Assembly (NCBI GenBank): GCA_009772985.1
Contig: WOUS01000008.1
Location: 179,645 to 243,644 of the forward strand
DNA length: 64,000 bases
DNA from: Anaerolineaceae bacterium
Lineage (GTDB): Bacteria > Chloroflexota > Anaerolineae > Anaerolineales > Villigracilaceae
Direction of reading: 5' to 3'
Position numbers and translations under genes: made by a program. A model generated the notes under the pieces. That model ran no database searches. It was not told the origin of the DNA and was given only the letters and a program-made list of their open reading frames with translations. Positions within the stretch are counted from its first letter, which is position 1; every line of letters starts with the position of its first letter. Below are positions 44,383-53,301 of the stretch, in pieces.

Positions 44383-47159
44383 GGAACAGGATGACGGTCC
44401 CGCGCGCCCTCTCGACGGTCCTGCTGGCCGCGTTCCTGCTGTCTGCGGTCGGACCGGCAGTCCCGGCGCGCGCCGCGGGCGATTTCCAGGCCGGCACACC
44501 GGAGTCGCTGGCGCAGGAACTCCTCGACCAGATGACGCCGGAGGAGCGCGTCGGGCAGTTGTTCCTGGTCACGTTTACCGGCTCCAGCGCCGGCCCCGAC
44601 ACGCAGGTCTACGACCTGGTCACCCGCCATCACATCGGCGGGGTGGCGCTGCTGGCCGGGAACGACAATTTCGTGGACGCGCCGGACACGGCGGCGGGCG
44701 CCTACCAACTGATTGCCGCTCTCCAGACGGCGAACCGGGATTACGCCAGCGCCCCGGTCACGACCGCTGCGGGGGAGCAGGTGCAGTTCAACTACGTGCC
44801 GCTGTTCATCGGCATTTCGCAGGACGGCGACGGGTATCCGAACGACCAGGTCCTCTCCGGCCTGACCCCGCTCCCCGACCCGATGGCCCTCGGCGCGGCC
44901 TGGGACACGGCGCTGGCCGAGCAGACCGGCGCGGTGGCGGGGCAGGAACTCTCGGCGGTCGGCTTCAACCTGTACTTCGGCCCGCCGCTGGACGTGCTGG
45001 AATTTCCCGGCGCTTCCACCGGCAGCGGCCTGGGCGCGACGGTCTTCGGCGGCGACCCGTTCTGGGTGGGGACGATGGGACAGTCGTACATCTCCGGCCT
45101 CCACACCGGGAGCGGCGGGCGCATGGCGGTCATTGCCAAGCATTTCCCCGGGCGCGGCAGCGCCGACCGCCCGAGCGGGGACGAAGTGGCCACCGTCCGC
45201 AAGCCGCTGGAGGCGTTGAAGCAGATCGAACTGGCGCCGTTCTTCGCCGTGACCGGCAGCGCCTCCACGCCGGCCGGCACAGCCGACGGGCTGCTCGTCT
45301 CACACATCCGCTACCAGGGATTCCAGGGCAACATCCGCGCCACCACGCGCCCGGTCAGTTTCGATTCGGCGGCGCTGTCGTTGATCCTTTCGCTCCCGGC
45401 GTTTTCCTCCTGGCGCGAGGCCGACGGGCTGATGGTCAGCGACGACCTGGGCAGCAATACCGTGCGCCGCTTCTACGAGAGCAACGGAGCATTCCCGGCG
45501 CGGCAGGTCGTCAAGGACGCTTTCCTGGCCGGGAACGACCTGCTCTATCTCGGCAACATTGTCTCCACCGACCAGCCGGATTCGTACAATACGGTTGTCC
45601 AGATTGTGGAATTCTTCGCCCAGAAATACCGCGAGGACCCGGCCTTCGCCCGGCGGGTGGACGATTCGGCCCTGCGCATCCTGACGCTCAAGTACCGCAT
45701 GTACGGCGATTTCAATCTGGACACAGTCATCCCGCCCGAGAGCGGGCTGGAGACGCTCGGCCAGTCGGAGAGCGTCACCTTCGACGTGGCGCGCCGGTCG
45801 GCCACCCTCATCAGCCCGGACTCGGCCGACATCGCCAACGTCCTGCCCAACCCGCCCGGCGCGCGCGACCAGATCGTATTCCTCACCGACACCCGTTCGC
45901 AAAAACAATGCGGCGCCTGCGCCGAAAAGCCGGTGATCGCCGTGGATGCCCTGCAGAACGCCGTCCTGCGCCTCTACGGACCGCAGGGCGCCGGCCTGGT
46001 GTACTCGTCCCGCATGGCCTCCTATTCGTTCAGCGACATCTCCGCCATCCTGCCGGACGGGCCCGGCGGCCAGGCGCTGGAGACCGACCTGTTCCAGGCC
46101 GAATGGGTGGTCATCTCGATGCTGGATTCCGATCCCGACCAGCCGGACTTCCTGCTGCGCCGTTTCCTTTCCGAGCGCCAGGACCTCCTGCGCAGCAAGA
46201 ACGTCATCCTCTTCGCCTTCAACGCGCCGTATTACCTCGACGCCACCGACATCTCCAAACTGACCGCCTATTACGGGCTGTACAGCAAATCCGCGCCGTT
46301 CGTGGAGATCGCCGCCCGCATCCTGTTCCAGGAGGTTACCCCGTCGGGCGCGCTGCCGGTCTCCGTGCCGGGCATCGGGTACGACCTGCTCTCCGCCACC
46401 GCGCCGGACCCGGACCAGGTCATCGGCCTCTTCCTGGACCTGCCGCCTGTCCCGCCCCCCACCGCGCTGGTCACACCCGAACCTTCCCCGACCCCCTCGT
46501 TCCGCGTCGGCGATACCATCACCATCCGCACCGGCCCCCTCCTCGACCACAACGGGCATCCGGTGCCAGACGGGACGGGCGTGCGCTTCACCCTGACCCA
46601 GAGCGGGAGCAACGACATCATCCAGCAGGTGGACAGCATAACGATGCAGGGAGTGGCGAAGGCCTCCTTCAGCATCGAACGCTCCGGCCTGCTGGAGGTG
46701 CGCGCCTCGAGCGACCCGGCAGCGGTCTCGGTCGTTCTGCAGATTGACATCACCTCGGAGGGGAGCGTGAGCGTGACCGCCCTGGCCCCCACGCCGGCCG
46801 CCGGCGACATCACGCCCACGCCGGAGGCGGCGGCCACGCCCGCGCCCGGCTCCTCGCCGCTCACAACGGGACGCCCCGGCTTTGGCGGCTGGCTGCTGAT
46901 GCTGGCCGCGCTCGCCGGGCTGGGGTTCGGGGCCTACCGCCTGGGCGGACGGCTCGTCTCGATCCGCTGGGGCGTCCGCTGGGCGCTGTGCCTGGCGCTG
47001 GGCGGGCTGGCCGCGTACAGTTACCTCGCCTTCGGACTGCCCGGCGGGGCGGCCTGGATGATGGAGTATGGTTTTTGGGGGATCCTGGGGGTGGCGCTGG
47101 CAGGAGCCTTGACCGGCCTGGGCGCCGGCTGGCTCTGGCGGCGGATCGAAAAGCGATAA
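44379..47159 (+). CDS. GH3-family glycosidase (beta-N-acetylhexosaminidase-like), secreted and membrane-anchored
   Basis: A 926-residue protein. The signal peptide (about residues 1-32, ending PARAAG) leads to a GH3 domain: HHIGGVALLAGNDNF, GFNLYFGPPLDVLEFPG, AKHFPGRGSADRPSGDE and the nucleophile Asp in GLMVSDDLGSNT. The NagZ DSH dyad is not present, so substrate preference may differ. A second alpha/beta domain, an Ig-like domain (about 710-800), a Pro/Thr linker and three or so C-terminal membrane helices follow. It likely degrades glycans at the cell surface. It is the last gene of the operon; paired palindromes follow. Confidence 0.88.
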   Translation: MRNRMTVPRALSTVLLAAFLLSAVGPAVPARAAGDFQAGTPESLAQELLDQMTPEERVGQLFLVTFTGSSAGPDTQVYDLVTRHHIGGVALLAGNDNFVDAPDTAAGAYQLIAALQTANRDYASAPVTTAAGEQVQFNYVPLFIGISQDGDGYPNDQVLSGLTPLPDPMALGAAWDTALAEQTGAVAGQELSAVGFNLYFGPPLDVLEFPGASTGSGLGATVFGGDPFWVGTMGQSYISGLHTGSGGRMAVIAKHFPGRGSADRPSGDEVATVRKPLEALKQIELAPFFAVTGSASTPAGTADGLLVSHIRYQGFQGNIRATTRPVSFDSAALSLILSLPAFSSWREADGLMVSDDLGSNTVRRFYESNGAFPARQVVKDAFLAGNDLLYLGNIVSTDQPDSYNTVVQIVEFFAQKYREDPAFARRVDDSALRILTLKYRMYGDFNLDTVIPPESGLETLGQSESVTFDVARRSATLISPDSADIANVLPNPPGARDQIVFLTDTRSQKQCGACAEKPVIAVDALQNAVLRLYGPQGAGLVYSSRMASYSFSDISAILPDGPGGQALETDLFQAEWVVISMLDSDPDQPDFLLRRFLSERQDLLRSKNVILFAFNAPYYLDATDISKLTAYYGLYSKSAPFVEIAARILFQEVTPSGALPVSVPGIGYDLLSATAPDPDQVIGLFLDLPPVPPPTALVTPEPSPTPSFRVGDTITIRTGPLLDHNGHPVPDGTGVRFTLTQSGSNDIIQQVDSITMQGVAKASFSIERSGLLEVRASSDPAAVSVVLQIDITSEGSVSVTALAPTPAAGDITPTPEAAATPAPGSSPLTTGRPGFGGWLLMLAALAGLGFGAYRLGGRLVSIRWGVRWALCLALGGLAAYSYLAFGLPGGAAWMMEYGFWGILGVALAGALTGLGAGWLWRRIEKR

Positions 47160-47177
47160 GCGCGTTGCTAGTATCCC

Positions 47178-47236
47178 GGAGTCCGACGACTCCAGTCGTC
47201 GGAATGCTGCCGAAGTCAGGAGACTTCGGACTCCGA
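47178..47236. repeat. Nested palindromes after the GH3 gene
   Basis: An outer stem CGGAGTCCG/CGGACTCCG (47178-47186 with 47228-47236) encloses a 10-bp stem TCCGACGACT (47182-47203) and an 8-bp stem CCGAAGTC (47210-47229). It lies between convergent genes and could act as a two-way terminator. Confidence 0.8.
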
Positions 47237-47261
47237 ATTAGTTGCTCATCGGTTGTTTATT

Positions 47262-48251
47262 TTAGCGAATCAGGGAGGCGATCAGGCTGACAAGCAGCAG
47301 CCCGGCGGAGGTCCAGAGCATGATCCGCTCGGGAGAGGCTTTCAGGTGTTGGATGAATTTCTGGCGTGCGGGAGCCGCCTGTGGCCGGAGGGGAAATTCG
47401 CGCGTCCCGAGCATGGTTTCGCGCAGCGTCTCCACTGAGGCGGGGCGTTCGTCGGGATGCAGCGCCATGGCCCACAGAACGGCGCGTTCGGTGCGGGCGC
47501 TGACAGCAGAGTTGATCTTGCGCGGCGGGAGCAGACTCTCGGGGTGCAGGAAGCGCTGGCGGGCGTCCACCGGCGGCGTGTTGGTCAGCAGGTGGTAAAA
47601 GGTGGCGCCGAAAGCGTAGATGTCGGAACGGGCGTCGGTGTGCAGGCCGTCGCCGCCGTACTGTTCGAGCGGGGTGTAGAGCGCGGTGCCGCGTCCCTGG
47701 ATGACGGTGATGGTCATCTCGTCGGGGGCGAGCGCTTTGACCAGGCCGAAGTCCACCAGTTTGAGCAGGCCGTCGGGAGTCACTTTCAGGTTGGACGGCT
47801 TGACGTCGCGGTGGACGAGCGGCGGGGCCTGCCTGTGCAGGTAGGTGAGCGCGTCGGACAACTGGCTGGCCCAGCGCAGCACGTCCTCCTCATCCAGGAA
47901 CTCGCCGGCCTGGCGCGCGGCCAGCATGACCGCCCGCAGGTCCCGCCCGGGGACGTAGTCCATCACGATGTAGTCACGCTCGCTGATGGTGAAGAAGTCC
48001 GACACTTTGGGCAGGTTGGGGTGGTCGAGGCGCGCCAGAATGGTGGCCTCGCGCAGGAACTGCTCGCGGGTCTCCTTCAACACTTCGGGGGGGACGGTCC
48101 GGTCGTGCTCCACTTCCTTGAGCGCGCAACGCCGGCCTTCGAGACGAAGGTCGTCGGCCAGGTAGATGCTTCCCATCCCGCCCTGGCCGATGCGCTCGAC
48201 AATGCGGTAGCGGCCGCGCAAGACCTCCCCGGTCTTCAATGCGCCAGGCAT
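47262..48251 (-). CDS. Ser/Thr protein kinase with C-terminal membrane helix
   Basis: A 329-residue Hanks-type kinase: glycine loop RIGQGGMGSIYLADD, ATP Lys in RCALKEVEHD, catalytic loop LVHRDVKPSNLKV, KLVDFGLVKA (DFG) and a GRGTALYTPLEQYGG activation-loop end. A single hydrophobic helix close to the C-terminus (about 308-327) ends the protein, with no extracellular domain beyond it. It is divergent from the FHA-winged-helix gene, which may be its readout since FHA domains bind phosphothreonine. Confidence 0.93.
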   Translation of the reverse strand: MPGALKTGEVLRGRYRIVERIGQGGMGSIYLADDLRLEGRRCALKEVEHDRTVPPEVLKETREQFLREATILARLDHPNLPKVSDFFTISERDYIVMDYVPGRDLRAVMLAARQAGEFLDEEDVLRWASQLSDALTYLHRQAPPLVHRDVKPSNLKVTPDGLLKLVDFGLVKALAPDEMTITVIQGRGTALYTPLEQYGGDGLHTDARSDIYAFGATFYHLLTNTPPVDARQRFLHPESLLPPRKINSAVSARTERAVLWAMALHPDERPASVETLRETMLGTREFPLRPQAAPARQKFIQHLKASPERIMLWTSAGLLLVSLIASLIR

Positions 48252-48370
48252 ACCTTTCTCACAGTCTGATGATGCGGATAGAACGTGCAGCGGTTTTGAT
48301 CTCGGCGTTGTCTCGCCCGCTGCGCAACTTGCTCACTTTCTGCCCTATTATAACGTCTTTAACTTTGTTG

Positions 48371-48376
48371 TATAAT
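48371..48376 (+). promoter_or_regulatory. -10 box TATAAT for the FHA gene
   Basis: TATAAT 27 nt before ATG 48404. A minus-strand TATAAT at 48347-48352 may serve the divergent kinase. No strong -35 is seen for either. Confidence 0.5.
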
Positions 48377-48403
48377 GTCGGCAGGAATTGGAGCCAGGAG
48401 AGA

Positions 48404-49060
48404 ATGCCGAAGCGTGTGGAGGACCATCCGATCCTGATCGCCCAGACCGGTCCGCTCAAGGGACAGCGTTTCATCCTCGAACGGGCGCTGGTCATCGGGC
48501 GCGAGTCGACCTGCGAGATCATCGTCCCGGACCGGCAGGTGTCGCGCTACCATGCGCGCGTCACGCCGGCCGCGGACGGCGTCACGCTCGAAGACTTGGG
48601 CAGCAAGAACGGGACGCACCACAACGGGGAATCCATTTCCGGCACGGTCGCGTTGAAAGACGGCGACATGGTGCAGATCGCGCTGATCCAATCCTTCCTG
48701 TTCCTGACCTCGGACGCGACCCTGCCCCTGACCGAGGACCTGCCGCGCCCCGGACGCCTGCGGCTGGACACGCGCTCGCGCGGCGTGACGGTGGACGGCC
48801 GGTCGGTGGAGCCTCCGCTCTCGGCGCTCCAATTCCATGTATTGCACGTGCTTTATCAAAAAGGCGGACAGGTGGTGGAACGCCGCGATTTGGTGGGCGA
48901 GGCGTGGGGCAAGGTGGAAGCGGTCGGCGTCTCGGACGAGGCGCTGGACGCGCTCCTGCGCCGCCTGCGCGACCGCATCGCTGCCGTGGACCCGACGCAC
49001 AACTACATCGTCACCGTGCGCGGGCATGGGGTGCGGCTGGATAATCCGCCGGGGGAGTGA
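48404..49060 (+). CDS. FHA domain plus OmpR-type winged-helix DNA-binding protein
   Basis: A 218-residue regulator. The N-terminal FHA domain has the phosphothreonine-binding residues in LVIGRESTCEIIV, RQVSRYHARV and LEDLGSKNGTHHNG (about residues 25-80). The C-terminal half (about 120-215) is a trans_reg_C winged helix: PLSALQFHVLHVLYQKGGQV, VSDEALDALLRRLRDRI and YIVTVRGHGVRL. It thus links Ser/Thr phosphorylation to transcription. The ATG at 48404 has CCAGGAGAG. It faces the Ser/Thr kinase gene across a shared promoter region. Confidence 0.9.
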   Translation: MPKRVEDHPILIAQTGPLKGQRFILERALVIGRESTCEIIVPDRQVSRYHARVTPAADGVTLEDLGSKNGTHHNGESISGTVALKDGDMVQIALIQSFLFLTSDATLPLTEDLPRPGRLRLDTRSRGVTVDGRSVEPPLSALQFHVLHVLYQKGGQVVERRDLVGEAWGKVEAVGVSDEALDALLRRLRDRIAAVDPTHNYIVTVRGHGVRLDNPPGE

Positions 49061-49067
49061 GAAGGCA

Positions 49068-49265
49068 ATGATAGAGATTATGGTTCAGAAAAGCACTTTC
49101 CGGATAAATATTGCCCGCTTGCCGGAAGGAGTGTACCTGGCAACGTCTGATGATGTGCAGGGATTGGTTGCGCAGGGCCGGACGGTTTATGAAACGGTGG
49201 AGATTGCCCGCGATGTTGCGCGGAAATTGATCGAGGCGCAAGGTGGATTATCACTGCAATATTGA
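49068..49265 (+). CDS. HicB/DUF1902-like small protein
   Basis: A 65-residue protein, RINIARLPEGVYLATSDDV then GLVAQGRTVYETVEIARDV, matching the HicB-type partial RNase H fold or DUF1902. A GAAGG site precedes the ATG. No HicA toxin gene is adjacent; instead the GIY-YIG gene overlaps its end by 23 bp. Its base composition is between that of the GC-rich neighbours and the AT-rich gene that follows. Confidence 0.7.
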   Translation: MIEIMVQKSTFRINIARLPEGVYLATSDDVQGLVAQGRTVYETVEIARDVARKLIEAQGGLSLQY

Positions 49266-49902
49266 GGCTGTAAAAAAGAAATACCCGAGGGCATATCAAA
49301 AATGGATGCCAGAGGAAGAGAATTTGCTTCTTGAAAAATACCATAAGGGAGCAAGTCTCATCCAGCTTTCACAAGAATTTAAAAGGCAGCCAAGCGCGAT
49401 TTCTGGAAGGTTATTCAAGATGAAATTCGGGGACAACAATTGCGTTAATCTTCAAGGGGGTACAATCGAATTTCGAGTGGCTTTTGAATGGGAAGTTGTT
49501 CTGGCCTCGGAAACCACCGAGTATAAATTTCCCACTCCCATTACCAGTTTTATGAAACAGAAATATCGAAAGCCTGTAATTTACCGTTGGACAATAGAAC
49601 ACTTTGATGGCGAGAGATCCTTTTACATCGGCGAAGCGGTAAAATTTTGCCCAGATAGACTGAATGGCTATCTTGCTCCTGGCCCAACCCAACAAACAAA
49701 CCTAAGGTTAAATCGGCTTTTTCACGAAGGTATCGAAAATGGGGCATGTTTAAAACTCGAAATTCTGAAATTGCCCGGCGCATTTGTGAACGACCTTGAT
49801 TTGCATGAGAAGGATTTGGCGCGACAGGATATTCGACGGCTGATCGAGAAACTTCTTACTGCTCTCTATCGGCATCAAGGCTTGGATTTGCTCAATCTGT
49901 GA
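49243..49902 (+). CDS. Low-GC protein with HTH-like N-terminus and GIY-YIG-like C-terminus
   Basis: A 219-residue protein. Residues 20-60 (KWMPEEENLLLEKYHKGASL, LSQEFKRQPSAISGRLFKM) resemble a SANT/HTH DNA-binding unit. Residues 110-170 (YRWTIEHFDGERSFYIGEAV, RLNGYLAPGPTQQTNLRLNR) resemble a GIY-YIG nuclease core, with YIG changed in spacing from classic members. The tail is helical. AT-rich codon use marks it as foreign to this genome. The GTG start at 49243 is uncertain; an ATG at 49303 is possible. The function is an inference: a small nuclease or remnant of a mobile or defence unit. Confidence 0.6.
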   Translation: MDYHCNIEAVKKKYPRAYQKWMPEEENLLLEKYHKGASLIQLSQEFKRQPSAISGRLFKMKFGDNNCVNLQGGTIEFRVAFEWEVVLASETTEYKFPTPITSFMKQKYRKPVIYRWTIEHFDGERSFYIGEAVKFCPDRLNGYLAPGPTQQTNLRLNRLFHEGIENGACLKLEILKLPGAFVNDLDLHEKDLARQDIRRLIEKLLTALYRHQGLDLLNL

Positions 49903-49958
49903 TCTTCTTGTTCTATCGCTCCACATCGGCAATATGGTTGTTGGAAGATCGGAATAAA

Positions 49959-49992
49959 AAACTCTGCGAGACCGTTTGGCCTCGCAGAGTTT
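49959..49992. terminator. Bidirectional terminator between convergent genes
   Basis: A 12-bp perfect stem AAACTCTGCGAG with a 10-nt loop, with TTTATTTT on the plus side and TTTTTATTCC on the minus side. Confidence 0.8.
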
Positions 49993-49998
49993 TATTTT

Positions 49999-51369
49999 CT
50001 ATTTCAGGCTCTTCTTCATCGTAAACTTCAGCACCGCCTTGTACACGGACTGGAGTTTCTCGACCATCTGTTTCTCTTCTTCGGGCGGGGCTTCGCCGCC
50101 CTCGCCTTCCGTCCGGGCGATGACGCTGGCGACCACCGCACTGAACTCGGGGGTGATCTCGGCGGCGTGTTCTTCGATGAGTTTGTCCAGCGCGGCTTCG
50201 TCGGGCGCGGCCATGAACGTTTCCAGCAATGCCAGTTCGGGCGGCGGGGCGCTGGCCTGCTGGAGCACGGCGACCACCTGCTGGAGTTTGGGCATCCGTT
50301 CAGCGTCGTTCTTGCGGTTGGCTTCCTGCACCGCCTGGTTGAGCACCTGGATGAACATCTCGCCCATCTCGGGCAAATGCTCGGCGGTGGCTTTCTGGAT
50401 GTCTTCGGCCTTGAGAATGGTTTCCAGCATGGCGGAGGCGCGCTTGAATTCTTCTTCCACGCGCTGGTCAATCTTGCGGGTGAGTTCGAGCAGTTTCTCG
50501 CGCAGGCTTTCCAGTTTCTTCTTTTCGTCCCCGGTCTGCTTTTCGATGCGCTCGGTGAGACTCTGGAAGAACAGGTAGTCCAGGCCGGGGCGGGTCATGC
50601 TGACCAGCGCGCTGACGCGGTCTTCGTTGGGCGCCGCGACGATGATCTCCAGCAGTTTCTCGCGGTCGAGCCCTTTCCCGGCGGCCTGCAGGGTCTTGAC
50701 GGCTTCCTGCGTCTCGTTGTACTGGCTGGCGATCCTGCGCCCGAACTCGGTCTCGGCCAGCAGCGCCTGCTGGACCGCGTCCATTTGTTTGGCGAGTCCC
50801 TCCTGACCGGAAGCCAGGGAATTTTCCAGCAGGCGGCCAAAGATGCCGAAGAATTCCGCGTCGAACGCGGCGGCTTCCTCCTTGATGATGACGGAGCGCG
50901 CCTCGGGGGTGGCCGCCGTCAGCAGGCGCTCGACCAGGCCGACGCGCTTTTGCTGGGCCTGGATCATCTCCGGCGTGATCCCGTCCGCGCCGAGGATGCG
51001 CTCGACGAGACTCTGGTAGGTGAGGAAACTCTGCGGGCGCAGCAGGTAGGCTTTCCGCTTTTCGAGCGGGAGTTTGTTGGTAACCTGTGTGATGAGCGGT
51101 CCCACCAGTTTCTCCTGCGCGTTGACCGGCATCCCCAGTTCGCCGGGGAAGTAGGTCAGCAGGAGTTCCTTGTCCGCGTCGTGGTAGACGATGGGCGTGG
51201 CGAGCGGCCCGTTGAATCCGCAGTTCTGGCAGGCGGCGTGGTTGGAGACCCCGCCGAGCAGGCGTTGTTTGGCGCCCGGGTCGGAGGTCACGTCGAAGAG
51301 TTGTTCCACGATGGCGGGGACGGGCTGGCGGCAGCGCGGGCAGGAGATTTGAGTTCTTTGAGGGGGCAT
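49999..51369 (-). CDS. CpXC-domain protein
   Basis: A 456-residue cytoplasmic protein. The N-terminus is a CpXC domain: ISCPRCRQPVPA and ACQNCGFNGPLATPI provide two CxxC pairs likely to bind zinc (residues 8-50). The remainder is mostly helical and coiled-coil-like with many Glu/Lys/Gln (for example KLESLREKLLELTRKI). The function is unknown. The start MPPQRTQIS at 51369 is chosen because the open frame upstream runs through a palindromic repeat copy. Confidence 0.82.
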   Translation of the reverse strand: MPPQRTQISCPRCRQPVPAIVEQLFDVTSDPGAKQRLLGGVSNHAACQNCGFNGPLATPIVYHDADKELLLTYFPGELGMPVNAQEKLVGPLITQVTNKLPLEKRKAYLLRPQSFLTYQSLVERILGADGITPEMIQAQQKRVGLVERLLTAATPEARSVIIKEEAAAFDAEFFGIFGRLLENSLASGQEGLAKQMDAVQQALLAETEFGRRIASQYNETQEAVKTLQAAGKGLDREKLLEIIVAAPNEDRVSALVSMTRPGLDYLFFQSLTERIEKQTGDEKKKLESLREKLLELTRKIDQRVEEEFKRASAMLETILKAEDIQKATAEHLPEMGEMFIQVLNQAVQEANRKNDAERMPKLQQVVAVLQQASAPPPELALLETFMAAPDEAALDKLIEEHAAEITPEFSAVVASVIARTEGEGGEAPPEEEKQMVEKLQSVYKAVLKFTMKKSLK

Positions 51370-51408
51370 GTTGGATTTCCGATTTAGGATTTGGGATTGA
51401 TTGTTCCT

Positions 51409-51521
51409 GTGTCGCTGCGAGGCGGTGTTCTTCCGCCGAAGCAGTCTCCCGGCTTTAGAGGGGGTTGCTTCGTCGCCCCTCGGCTGCGCTTTGCTCCGCT
51501 CGGGGCTCCTCGCAACGACAC
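51409..51521. repeat. About 100-bp palindromic dispersed element, copy 2
   Basis: It begins GTGTCGCTGCGAGG and ends CTCGCAACGACAC, with internal GAAGCAGTCTCCCGG and GGTTGCTTCGTCG. It has the same ends as copies 1 and 3 and lies between the CpXC and histidine kinase genes. Confidence 0.85.
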
Positions 51522-51574
51522 GCACTATTGACAACCGGCCTATTTTACTTCATTGCAGGAAAATGCGCGGCGCG

Positions 51575-53110
51575 TTATTTGCGCGGCAGGGAGAAACAGA
51601 CGCGTGCGCCGGAACCCGGCTGCGGGTCCAGCCAGATGCGCCCGCCGTGCGCCTCGACGATGGCTTTGGCGAGATACAGTCCCAGCCCGGCGCCTTTCGT
51701 CTTGCGGACGGCCTGGTCGGAGCGGTAGAAACGGTCGAACACGTACGGGATGTCAGCCGGGTCAATGCCCGGCCCCTCGTCGCTGACCGTGACGATGACC
51801 TGTCCGGGCCGGACCTGGCCGCCGATGCGCACCTCGCCGCGCGGCGCGTACTTGAGGGCGTTCGAGATGAGGTTCGACAGCACCTGCCCGACGCGGTTCT
51901 CGTCGGCCAGGATGACGGGGAATTTTGCGGGGAAGTCCACCACGAGGGTGTGACGCCGGTCCGGGGTGCGGAAGCGTTCGGCGAGACGTTCGGCCAGCGC
52001 GGGCAGGTTCACGTCGGCCAGGTTCGGGGTCAGACCTCCGGCCTGCAGGCGCGAAGCGTCGAGCAGGTCCTCGATCATGGCGGCCAGGTGGTCGGCTTCA
52101 TCCTCGATGACTTTCAGGCTGTCCTGCACGGTGGCCTTGTCCCATTTGGCGTCTTCGCGGCGCAGGGTGCTGACGTAGCCCTTGATGAGGGCGACGGGCG
52201 TCTTGAGTTCATGGCTGACGATGGAGACGAAGGTGTTCTTTATCTGATCCGCATTTCGGAACCTGGTGATGTCGCGCACGGTGGCGATGATGTTGCGCAG
52301 CGCGCCGTCGGGGGCGAGCAGGGGCGCGTAGGTGATGCCGACTGGCAGGGCGGGCGGGTCGGCGCGTTCGAGGTCGCCTTCGACGTAGAGGTAGGCGTTG
52401 GGCGTGAGCGGCCAGCCGCCCGACACGGCTTCTTCGAGGGTCAGGCCTTCGGGGCGGCGCGCCCAGCGGATAACGTCGGCGTGCGCCTTGCCCTGGAATC
52501 CGGCGCGCGGCTGGCCGTAGAGTTTCTCGAAGGCGTTGTTGCAGCGTTCGACATTTCGATTCGCGTCCAGGATGATCATGCCGTCGGCGGCGGAGTCGAG
52601 CAGGGCGTCGAGGCGCTGCTTTTCGTAACTCACCTGTCCGTAGAGTTGGGCGTTGTAGACGGCGATGGCGGCCTGGTCGGCGAAGGATTGCAGCAGGTTT
52701 TTGTCGTTGGCGGAAAAGAGGTCGGGGTAGGAGCGGAAGATGAAGATGACGCCGATGACCCGCCCGTGCGCGGCGAGAGGGATGCCGACGCCGTTCAGCA
52801 GGCCCATGCTGGCGGTGTAGGTCAGGTTCTTCAGCATTCGGTTGAGTTCCACGAGGTCGAGTTCGGCGGCCTTTTCCTCGGCCAGGAGCGGTTCGAGGTA
52901 ACTCAGGAACGCGGCCGGGATGCCGTGCGCCGCGGCCACGCGCCATCCGCCGGTCTCTTTGAGGGCCAGCAGTCCAGCCTGCCCGGCGAGCATCTCGATG
53001 GAGATGCGCAGGATGCGCGCCAGCAGTTTGTCCAGGTCGAGTTCCTGGGTGAGGGCGCGGGCGATTTCGAGCAGGTAGTCACGTTGTCGGACGCGGAAGT
53101 CGGGAAGCAT
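51575..53110 (-). CDS. GAF-PAS sensor histidine kinase
   Basis: A 511-residue soluble kinase. A GAF domain (about residues 20-160, VGIPLAAHGRVIGVIFIF) and a PAS domain (about 165-275, LLDSAADGMIILDANRNVER) are followed by the HisKA box FVSIVSHELKTPVALIKGY (His near 296). The ATPase has NLISNALKYAPRG (N box), VSDEGPGIDPADIPYVFDRF and KGAGLGLYLAKAIVEAHGG. There are no membrane helices. The partner regulator is not adjacent. The leader is made of TTCACTATTCACC-type repeats and has no Shine-Dalgarno. Confidence 0.93.
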   Translation of the reverse strand: MLPDFRVRQRDYLLEIARALTQELDLDKLLARILRISIEMLAGQAGLLALKETGGWRVAAAHGIPAAFLSYLEPLLAEEKAAELDLVELNRMLKNLTYTASMGLLNGVGIPLAAHGRVIGVIFIFRSYPDLFSANDKNLLQSFADQAAIAVYNAQLYGQVSYEKQRLDALLDSAADGMIILDANRNVERCNNAFEKLYGQPRAGFQGKAHADVIRWARRPEGLTLEEAVSGGWPLTPNAYLYVEGDLERADPPALPVGITYAPLLAPDGALRNIIATVRDITRFRNADQIKNTFVSIVSHELKTPVALIKGYVSTLRREDAKWDKATVQDSLKVIEDEADHLAAMIEDLLDASRLQAGGLTPNLADVNLPALAERLAERFRTPDRRHTLVVDFPAKFPVILADENRVGQVLSNLISNALKYAPRGEVRIGGQVRPGQVIVTVSDEGPGIDPADIPYVFDRFYRSDQAVRKTKGAGLGLYLAKAIVEAHGGRIWLDPQPGSGARVCFSLPRK

Positions 53111-53160
53111 GGGGATGGTGAATAGTGAATAGTGAACGGTGAATGGTGATTGAGGATTGG
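53111..53160. repeat. GTGAATAGTGAA word repeats upstream of the kinase gene
   Basis: Near-copies of GGTGAATAGTGAA follow each other here, and mirrored words (ATTCACCATTCACTATTTAC) appear at 53284-53303. Together they flank the 190-bp gap between the kinase and aminotransferase genes. Confidence 0.65.
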
Positions 53161-53240
53161 CGATAGTTTGATGTATTTTATCACCTGCGACAATTTGGCG
53201 CGTAAGATTTATGTTATTGCTTTGTCGGAATTAAATAAAC

Positions 53241-53269
53241 GCGCGCTCCGGATGGTTCACGGAGCGCGC
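53241..53269 (-). terminator. Terminator after the aminotransferase
   Basis: A 10-bp GC stem (GCGCGCTCCG with CGGAGCGCGC) and a 9-nt loop. On the minus strand it is followed by TTTATTTAATT. Confidence 0.75.
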
Positions 53270-53301
53270 GCACTTGCCATTCTCTATTCACCATTCACTA
53301 T

